Part shown: in pieces, positions 56,981 to 64,000 of the stretch
Layout of the letters: each line of letters begins with the position of its first letter
Numbering within the stretch: position 1 is the first letter of the stretch
Origin: Rhizophagus irregularis
Lineage: Eukaryota > Glomeromycota > Glomeromycetes > Glomerales > Glomeraceae
Length of the DNA: 64,000 bases
Assembly: GCF_026210795.1 (NCBI RefSeq)
Contig: NC_089450.1
Location: forward strand, 2,108,001-2,172,000
Direction: 5' to 3'
Notes under the pieces: generated by a model
Database searches by the model: none
Told to the model about the DNA's origin: nothing
What the model saw: only the letters and a program-made list of their open reading frames with translations
Made by a program: the position numbers and the translations under genes

Positions 56981-57835
56981 TAGTGCTCCTACCGGGTCGG
57001 ATTCGGTCGGGTTTGGAGAATATATCCGACTCGACCCGGCAAAAATAGAAATGATCCGATTTTAACCCGACCCGAGTATATTTAATTCGAATAACCCGGG
57101 TTAAACCCGAAATTTTAGTAATTTTCATTGCTGTATGCTTAGTAATATATCAAAAATATTTTTTCAACCATAATTTCTTCAATAACGCAAGGTAATTGAT
57201 CTAAAAGATGATCATATAGGTCACACAACTTTTTATTATTAAAATTAAAGCTAAGCACGAATTTAAAGATATCTTCAATTTCTGTTTATTTATTGCTTTA
57301 TATTTGAACTATGAAATCGAAATTGTATCACTTGCTTTAACAGAAATTTGACTATATTTTATGACTGCCAGGACTCTAAACACATGCATGCTCTAATTGT
57401 ATCTGCTTTAAGACTACATCTTTTTGCAGCTATCAAATCGGTTCCACCGGCAAATACTCTTTCTACTGGAACGCTGGTTGCTTTATTAATTATCAAAATA
57501 AACTTATTAGCTAATGTAATATTAATAATTAATAATAATTCATACACATATCTGTAATTGCAAGGTGTCTTTAGCAATTTTCGCTATACTACCTCATTCA
57601 TCTAACAAAATTATATAAAATTAATTAATATTAACGCGTAATCAATATGTGATCAGTGATTTTAATGATTATCCGAGTCTAATTCGGGTCAAAACCCGAG
57701 TCAAGGAAATGAATAACCCGACCCGACGGGTCGGGTCATGCGGGTCACGGGTTATTAAAATTGTTAGTACCGACCCGATTTAAAATTCACTCGGGTTGAA
57801 TTATCCGGGTTAGACCCGAATTTTGCGGAGCACTA
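56981..57835. mobile_element. hAT element deletion derivative with transposase remnant
   Basis: GGGGTGCC is duplicated at 56973-56980 and 57836-57843. The ends TAGTGCTCCTACCGGGTCGG and (inverted) TAGTGCTCCGCAAAATTCGG share the TAGTG(C/T)TCC terminus, followed by many ACCCG/CGGGT motifs. The centre keeps a fragment of a hAT transposase on the minus strand. It links the CGGGT-type MITEs of this window to the hAT superfamily. Confidence 0.9.
57359..57577 (-). pseudogene. hAT transposase C-terminal dimerisation fragment
   Basis: The minus-strand frame includes ATSVPVERVFAGGTDLIAAK, then RCSLKADTIRACMCLESW, then a stop. This is the hallmark of the hAT C-terminal dimerisation domain (usually S-x-x-S-E-R-x-F-S-x-x-G, then R-x-x-L, then C-L-x-S-W). 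The upstream catalytic core and BED finger are missing, so it cannot be active. It is encoded between the TIRs of the element at 56981-57835. Confidence 0.85.
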
Positions 57836-57843
57836 GGGGTGCC

Positions 57844-58069
57844 TACTAACAGCATAAATTTTTTATAATTTCGGATCGAGAAAATTTATTCTGTTCTACA
57901 ATTTATCGCGTGATACCCACAGTACTTCACGTGAAATACAGCCAATAATACTACCCGGCGTAGTAACGGGTCTTAATTTATCCAATATAATTAAAATGTA
58001 ATTTGAATTATTTGATTAGTAAATTTTATCAATACTAATGCAAATTGTTCTCAAATTTTATTAATATTA
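57844..58069. other. AT-rich intergenic sequence
   Basis: No gene was seen. A TTCACGTGAAAT palindrome lies at 57926-57937. Confidence 0.4.
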
Positions 58070-58238
58070 CAGCTGATTTAAAAATGTCGGGACACTTAGC
58101 AAATTTTAAGTACTCGGAAATATTTGGTAAAGCTCAAAATAAGATAAAATTATACCACCATTCTCGGAATAAGCTTTATCGAATATTTCCGAGTTCTTTA
58201 AAATTTGATAAGTGTCCAGACCTTTTCGAAATCAGCTG
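58070..58238. mobile_element. MITE, family CAGCTGATTTC, second copy
   Basis: The ends CAGCTGATTTAAAAATGTCG and (inverted) CAGCTGATTTCGAAAAGGTC then TGGACACTTA are flanked by TA on both sides. The interior is palindromic (TACTCGGAAATATTTG and its inverse). It is shorter and more diverged than the copy at 8220-8451. Confidence 0.78.
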
Positions 58239-58309
58239 TAATGCAAATTAACTAACGTTAACTATATTATTAATGAAATCTTTTATGTTTAGTTACTCAC
58301 TACTGGTTC

Positions 58310-58505
58310 GTTACTATTATGTCTCGGTTGCGGGCTGTATAGTTTTTTTTTCTTTTACTAAGTGGAGGTCCGGCTCATTGGGTTTTGGCTCTTCGAGTTG
58401 GGCGAAGTTTTATAATGTCAACTTTTTATATTCGTTAAAATAGACTTTGTTTGTATCATTGTATTTCTCTCTTACTAGACACAAAATAAATAAATAAAAA
58501 TAAAT
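58310..58505 (+). mobile_element. Probable LINE 3' tail
   Basis: A less AT-rich stretch (GTCTCGGTTGCGGGC, GTGGAGGTCCGGCTCATTG, CTTCGAGTTGGGCG) ends in ACACAAAATAAATAAATAAA. This is like the tail of the LINE at 13828-14991 but of a different family from the 33-kb and 53-kb inserts. No target duplication was found. Confidence 0.5.
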
Positions 58506-59498
58506 TAAAAGAAAAAATTTTTACTTTAATTAAAAGGACAATGTACTATATTATTATCCGATAGAAAATAATGTAATCATTTTCTATCGGATAAATTTTA
58601 TATCCGAGAGGCCTCAATGATCATGTATAAATAGTTTAGTAATAGTCTAACAAAGTATAATCTTATCACCTATTTTCTTTCTTTCATTAATTAGCTTATA
58701 GAATTGATAATGTATATAAATATAATTTTATTGCGTGTATAAATAATAATGAAATAAATTTCATATTTGATATTGCATATAAAATACTATCGGATAACTA
58801 TAAAATTTTGCTTTACATGATCCTATGAAATATCGGATATAAATATCGGATATAATATATTATTAGTCTTCTGAAATTAGAAACAATTGCATTTTAAAAA
58901 TTAACTAATCTCAAACTCATCCCAACCAAGATTTTTGGGTGATCCCATTCAATTGACAATTCTGGCAAATCACCCCCCCGTTTAGGAACTTGAAGTTTTT
59001 TGTCACTTAGTTTAGAGTTAGCGTTGCATTTTTAAAATTATGTGTTTAATTAAAAATTTATAAAATTTATATAATTTTTTTTTTTTAAAGAAAAAAAAAA
59101 TTTTGGGATTTTTGACCGTCAAGAGGATTTGAATTCTGTTTAAACCGGGATTTGGGTTTATCGAGATTTGGTATCGGGATTGTAGACTGTCGATATTATG
59201 GGTCCAGTTCAAACCGATATGAAATGATAATATCTAGCCGAGTTATGGCCAGAATTATAATTTCAATTGTACGAACAAAAATATCAGTTTATCACGAAAA
59301 AATTTTTATTGTTTATTTATATATACAATTTTTATAAACTATTTACGTAATCAGGTATTTCTATAGCTATTAAAAGATCATTTAATGGCCATTTAGCATC
59401 TGCATCTTTTTGAGGATAAAGAAGCTCCTAGATCATTTTATAAAAAATCACAATTGTCGACTGGATGTGATACACTGTGACAAATATTTTACTTTAAT
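58506..59498. other. AT-rich intergenic sequence
   Basis: No gene was seen. TATCCGATAGAAAATAATGT and its inverse near 58554-58592 form a hairpin (ATTATTTTCTATCGGATA). Poly-T/A runs are at 59070-59100. Confidence 0.45.
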
Positions 59499-59539
59499 TA
59501 CGTGAATTACGTTTCCGAAGGAATTTACGTAATTCACGT
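59499..59539. repeat. Perfect 13-base inverted repeat
   Basis: ACGTGAATTACGT (59499-59511) and ACGTAATTCACGT (59527-59539) are exact inverse copies around a 15-base spacer. It may be a hairpin or palindromic binding site, adjacent to the following MITE. Confidence 0.6.
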
Positions 59540-59544
59540 GCACC

Positions 59545-59638
59545 ATAAGAAATCACTAGCACGTGACCATTTTACCGACGGATTACCATCTATTTTTGGA
59601 AATGATCTGCATTTTATCACGTGACAGTGATTTCTTAT
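59545..59638. mobile_element. Small MITE with ATAAGAAATCACT ends
   Basis: ATAAGAAATCACT then (A)G(C/T)CACGTGA at the left is mirrored at the right (inverted ATAAGAAATCACTGTCACGT). It is 94 bases, with CACGTG in both arms and no coding capacity. Confidence 0.7.
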
Positions 59639-59851
59639 GCATACGATCGAAACGATATATGATATGATATCAATTAAATGTTCAAATTTTCTATGTTCTT
59701 CTATTGTATTAAAAAATAAATAAATACAGTGTTTTATTTTTCAAGAATATCCGTGATATATCCGTGATCCTGTTTTTAAACATAAAGTATACCTAATACC
59801 GTATTAAGAATATTATAAATTTACGGAATAGCGTTATTTTTTAATTATATT

Positions 59852-61567
59852 TTATTTACCACCCTCACTAATTATAACAATTTTATTTTCATTATTATTA
59901 TTTATATTAGATCTCGAATTCTCAAGTAATTCATCATTATTATAAGATTTTGGAATGAAACCCTCGTTTATTATAAATTGAATTACATTACCAATTCCTC
60001 CAAACGAACGTCCTATTAAAAATGAATTTTTGATCAATTAATCTAGAATTAAATCACAAATACATATAATGCATATAATGTTTTAATGCATATAATGTTT
60101 AATTCTTTACCTATAGTCCCCATAATATAAACCCACGGTTCTTCATTCTGAAATAAAAAAATGAATAAAATAAATAAATATAATCATAAAAAAAATATAT
60201 ATATATATCTAATTTATGTAATGGCATACCAAAACAAGTCTAGCACCTTGAGAAATTGACATAGGAATCCATTGTAAAATGAACATAGTTATATAACTTA
60301 AAATTTTTTTTGTAGCCCTTTTTTCAATTTCAGAATATCTTTCTAACGCAGAAATTCCATCAATTCTATCATTATTCGCATTACTTTCATTCCGATTATT
60401 ACTTCGATCATCTTGATTACTTGGTAATGATAATCTCAAAAAGTTTATAGTTTTATGAATTTTTTTTAATATACTTATATAACAAAATAAGATTATTGTT
60501 AATACTATCGTTATAGTAGAAAATAATATTATTGCTGAATTAATTTGTCCTGATTTTGCAGCACACCTACGAAATTAAAAGAATAAATTAGGTAAGTTAA
60601 AGACTTGGAAAGATTCAGATAAATTTTAAAAAAGTAAAAATAGCCTACCAATATTCACGTTTACCATTATTTTGTAGATTTATCAATTGAATTATTATAC
60701 TTCCCGCAATTACAATTAGCCAAAGTTTATAATCATATTTACCATAATTAAAATTGATTTCGCGGCAAATTCGAAGATAGGTAATTACCCTATATAAAGA
60801 AAGTATTTTTTTTTTTAAAAAAAAAGATATATATAGAAATAAAAATTAAAAATTTTGACTTACGCTATTACAGCATAAAAACATAAGTTTATCGTAAGAA
60901 ATGCCCAGTTAAGTGCGCCAATTATTTTACATGGTGTGTCATCCCATACTTGTGCATATATAGCTGTGTGTAACTATTTAAAATTAATCAAAGACAAAGA
61001 TTTTTAAGAAATCAATGATTTTGAACATACCCTATATTACTTACCATATTTACAAAAAAATTACAATTTATTAAAAAATCTAAAAAAAAAAAAAATAAAG
61101 CATTTATGTTAATCAATGAAGTCTGGTCGAAACCCATAATTGTCACATCTCATATTTACTCCGCACTTAACAAAGGTTCCTGTTTCCCTAGTATTATTAC
61201 TTATTATATGCACTTGCACGTGATATCACAGAGGTGACAATTCGGTTTCAGGATTTCGACATACGACATAATTCTTACCTGTACATGCAGTATAGAAAGG
61301 TAATCTATATATTATGGCTAATTTTCTTTTACTATATATCCATTGCTTATAAATCCTATAAAAAACATAAACACATCCGATCAATCCAAATACAATCATC
61401 GTCAACGAAAAATCTACTACTAAATGGAAATTATATATATTTTTTGGGCTATCCAATCGATTGTCAATCGCTAAATTAACTTCGGTAAGTAGTAATAGAA
61501 TGATTATTATCGATATAAATCGATATTTTATAAAAAATTTAATCGAACTTGGTTTAATCATATTCAT
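59852..61567 (-). CDS. Seven-transmembrane GPCR, seven exons, 369 aa
   Basis: Exons are 61567-61279, 61079-61045, 60973-60864, 60789-60649, 60566-60230, 60147-60111 and 60012-59852. Exons 2, 3, 4 and 6 have exactly the lengths of the first GPCR (35, 110, 141 and 37), and all intron phases match. The protein is very similar throughout the membrane segments. Both putative disulphide cysteines (TPCK, WCAAKSG) and the NEEPWVYIMGTIGRSFGG TM7 signature are kept. Differences cluster in loop 3 (RLSLPSNQDDRSNNRNES, longer) and the C-terminal tail (SRSNINNNNENK). The start at 61567 is the first ATG of the frame; another Met is two codons later. Intron 1 is 199 bases against 72 in the paralogue because of a MITE. 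Receptor function is inferred; the ligand is unknown. Confidence 0.85.
61122..61262. mobile_element. MITE inside GPCR 2 intron 1
   Basis: GTCGAAACCCATAATTGTCA at the left and, inverted, GTCGAAATCCTGAAACCG then AATTGTCACCTCTG at the right make imperfect TIRs. The segment is absent from the homologous intron of the first GPCR, where sequence resembling TACGACATAAT continues directly. It carries TGCACTTGCACGTGATA, like the centre of R1. Confidence 0.65.
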
Positions 61568-63062
61568 TGGAATAAAGCTGATAATAAAGGAATTATATAC
61601 AATATATCGGTAAAAACAGTCGAAAAAAAAAACGTAAAATAAAATATTATGTATAGCTTAAAATGTGTAAATGTGTAAGATATTAATTCATAAAAAGAAT
61701 CCAAAGAAATTCCTAATTATAAATATTAATTAAGAACTCTAGACATTATGAAGATAAAACCGAAAATTTTTGTGACATTGTAATTTCGTAAACCAGAAAA
61801 TCAAAGTTTCCCAATAGATATATAAATACTAATTAGTTGTGGCGATGTAAACGTTGTACCAGATAATATTAAAGGATCTGATCTGATTTAGTACTATGTC
61901 ATTTAGTACTATGTCATTACGATCAGTAAATCCAATAAATATCTACTATTTCATTTCACAAATATATCGTTATTAAAACAAATTCTGACGTAATGCATGT
62001 TTGTAACACAAATAGAGCAAATTAGGTTGTAATATTTCCTATTCATTGCTCAGTTATTTTTTCACATTCACTTATTAAGAAAGAAATGCTGGGAAAATTG
62101 TCGATACTGGCTTTATGGTTTTGGCGATCAAACATCAAACACTTTGGAGATCTTTGCCCATATTACTAAATACGTTTAATGTATAAAAGGATTGTTCTCA
62201 TTATTTAATTGACACTATAATTATCGTATATAAGAATAAAAATAGGAAGGAATGTGTTACAAATAGAAGGACCGATATAACCAGTTTTTACCAGTTCTTA
62301 TAAGATGTTGGCGTAAAATGTGTCTAAATTTAACATATTGATTATACTATAAATCATTGAATGATATATATATAGAGAAATGAGACATATATAGATATAT
62401 AGTTATATATATATATATATATTAAATTTATTTCGAAATTCTGCAAATGCTATTAGATCTTTTTTATGATATAATTTACGTTATAAAAAATTTTTTTTTT
62501 AAATACGATTTAATTAATACTGTTTTATTATATATATACGGATAATACTAGTACATCACTTAGATATTTGTTACACAATACTTTTTTAACTTAATATAAA
62601 AGGGATAAAATTTATGCGAATGAAAAGCTACAATTCTGAACTCTATTTGTAACTAGACTATATTTTTAAAAAAAAATTTCTTCAAAAATCCTCGTATGAA
62701 CAGTGAAGTTGCAAATGGGAATATATGTATTTGTGAATAGGCAATTTATTTTATTTTATTGGTTATTAATATATACAATATCATATGACATCATAATTAA
62801 ATATTAGCCACTTAATGTATGATAAAATTGTACTACTATTCTGTTTTTTGATAGAAAAAATTTTTATTCGCTAACAAGAAATGATTATTGTTGCAAAATA
62901 AGCTCGTTCATTTGGTATTTAAGAACCAGTACGCTATTTTATTTGTATACTTTTTTTTTTTTTTTTGCTAATTTAAAAATATTATAGGCTTTATTCAAAA
63001 TAAAAACATATAAAACGTAAAAAATTCGAGACGGACAGAAAAAAATTTTATAGCTGTATGCA
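61568..63062. other. GPCR 2 upstream region and AT-rich intergenic sequence
   Basis: No gene was seen. The first ~800 bases are recognisably related to the region upstream of the first GPCR (for example AATAAATATC...TTTCACAAATATATCGTTAT at about 61935-61975). A (TA)n run occupies 62404-62421 and a T18 run lies at 62950-62966. Confidence 0.5.
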
Positions 63063-63155
63063 TTTTTCAGGGCCGGAATTACAATAGCGTGTCAGTCAGT
63101 TTCTAAAATGGTAATAAATTTTCAGCCGGCATTATCTTAAAAAGAAATGATATAC
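63063..63155 (+). repeat. MITE R3 copy
   Basis: GCATTTTTCAGGGCCGGAAT at the left and TTTCAGCCGGCATTATCTTA, then AAAAGAAATGAT, at the right. It is in the same orientation as 47612-47712. Confidence 0.7.
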
Positions 63156-63313
63156 ATTAAAGGTTTAATACGTACAGTAAATAAAAATAAATGAATAATT
63201 ATTTGAATGGTTTAAAACTCAGACGTTGGCTGAAATGCGTACAAATGCGTAAGTTTAGAAGTTTCAGCTTTGACAATATTAAAAAAAAATTATTACTATG
63301 TATACATAAATCA

Positions 63314-63452
63314 CGGGTTTGTACAGTGAGGGTATACGATATTAATGTACGAACTGACTGGTTAACGCTATCACGTGCAAGTGCATAACTCCTAAACTCG
63401 GGCCAGTTTGTACGTTAATTTCGTACACCCCCACTGTACGTTAAGGACGCCC
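63314..63452. mobile_element. MITE R1, second copy, 9-bp target duplication
   Basis: CATAAATCA is duplicated at 63305-63313 and 63453-63461. The right end (inverted GGGCGTCCTTAACGTACAGT) matches R1 at 8810. The left end has lost about ten bases (CGGGTTTGTACAGTG). The centre TATCACGTGCAAGTGCATAA is the same as in the other copy, in inverse orientation. Confidence 0.82.
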
Positions 63453-63489
63453 CATAAATCATACCCAATACCCCCGGATACTATAAACG

Positions 63490-63901
63490 GGGGTCGTCTA
63501 AAGCAGAGTCAAATCACGTGATTCGATATAATATGAGTGAACTAAGTTTTTTATGAATCAAGTTTAACATAAACTTGAAAATCATAAAATAAATGTATTT
63601 TAGCCTGCTCTACGAGTTTACTTAAGGTTAAAAGGTAGATTTTGAATACTGGTTTTCACTTTATATATTAGCAAAAGCTTTTTTGCCGATCATATCCAAA
63701 ATGGATAGACAAAAATGAAAAGTCAAATAAATCGAAAACGGCATTCAAAACTCATTTTGTCATTCTAAGTAAACTTGCAGAGCAGGCCAAAATACACTTA
63801 GTATATATGTTTAAAAGGTCGTATATATATTGCGAAAAATTTTATTTAGAAAATAAATTTTTTTCGAAGTCACGTGATTTGACTCCGCTTTAGACGTCCC
63901 C
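63490..63901. mobile_element. hAT-type foldback MITE, 412 bp
   Basis: TATAAACG is duplicated at 63482-63489 and 63902-63909. The ends GGGG(T/A)CGTCTAAAGC, then (A/G)GAGTCAAATCACGTGA, are inverted with only two mismatches over 32 bases. A second inner pair (GCCTGCTCTACGAGTTTACT and its inverse near 63765-63790) makes a foldback. There is no coding capacity. The 8-bp duplication suits hAT. Confidence 0.92.
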
Positions 63902-63909
63902 TATAAACG

Positions 63910-64000
63910 GAAATTTTCTATTTTAAATTTTAATATTTGTTTAATACTTGGGATATAATCCGGAATGTAAAACATATTACGCAATATAAATTCTTGTATC
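63910..64000. other. AT-rich sequence to window end
   Basis: Nothing recognised. Confidence 0.5.

Noticed and set aside
1-64000. CRISPR arrays, operons or bacterial genes
   Set aside because: No regularly spaced identical repeats with unique spacers. The genes have introns and the repeats are eukaryotic transposon types.

Overview
This window looks like a very AT-rich, repeat-loaded eukaryotic genome. I infer an arbuscular mycorrhizal fungus (Glomeromycotina, Rhizophagus-like). The reasons are the short AT-rich introns with GTAAGT/TAG borders, seven-exon GPCR genes, dense non-autonomous DNA transposons, 5'-truncated LINEs with A-rich tails, and a low gene density. No rRNA gene, convincing functional tRNA or CRISPR array was seen.

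Host-like coding content is small. (1) Five intact small single-exon genes (6.1, 18.5, 30.0, 34.0 and 54.8 kb) and one frameshifted relic (8.1 kb) encode a family of 52-71 residue basic proteins. They share an Arg-rich N-terminus, a middle N-E-D/N...LP-x-Q block and an extreme C-terminal FFNGSSFY-like motif. Each has a TATAAATA box upstream. I do not recognise the family; it is the best candidate here for something undescribed. (2) Two paralogous 7-exon GPCR genes lie on the minus strand (47.9-49.5 and 59.9-61.6 kb), with identical intron phases. The second carries a MITE in intron 1.

Mobile DNA dominates. At 21.3-25.3 kb is a ~4 kb DNA transposon with probable TIRs and a 7-bp target duplication. 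It carries two convergent genes: a zinc-finger-like protein and a two-exon 733-residue putative transposase. At 27.2-27.7 kb are a fragment of a D5-like primase/helicase (DUF5906-like) and a scrap of Ty3/gypsy reverse transcriptase. LINE 3' ends with target duplications lie at 13.8-15.0, 33.0-33.3 and 53.2-53.5 kb. A 1.6 kb Tc1/mariner-like foldback lies at 38.4-40.0 kb. hAT-type elements with 8-bp duplications lie at 43.9-45.6 kb (one copy inserted, inverted, inside another copy of the same family), 46.5-47.1 kb, 57.0-57.8 kb (with a transposase C-terminal remnant) and 63.5-63.9 kb. A pogo-like element sits inside another TIR element at 51.8-52.9 kb. Many smaller MITEs recur.

The palindrome CACGTG, often as TCACGTGA, is strongly over-represented (32 counted by eye) and sits in the ends of many unrelated elements. 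The remaining sequence is AT-rich intergenic DNA with homopolymers and microsatellites in which I see no genes.
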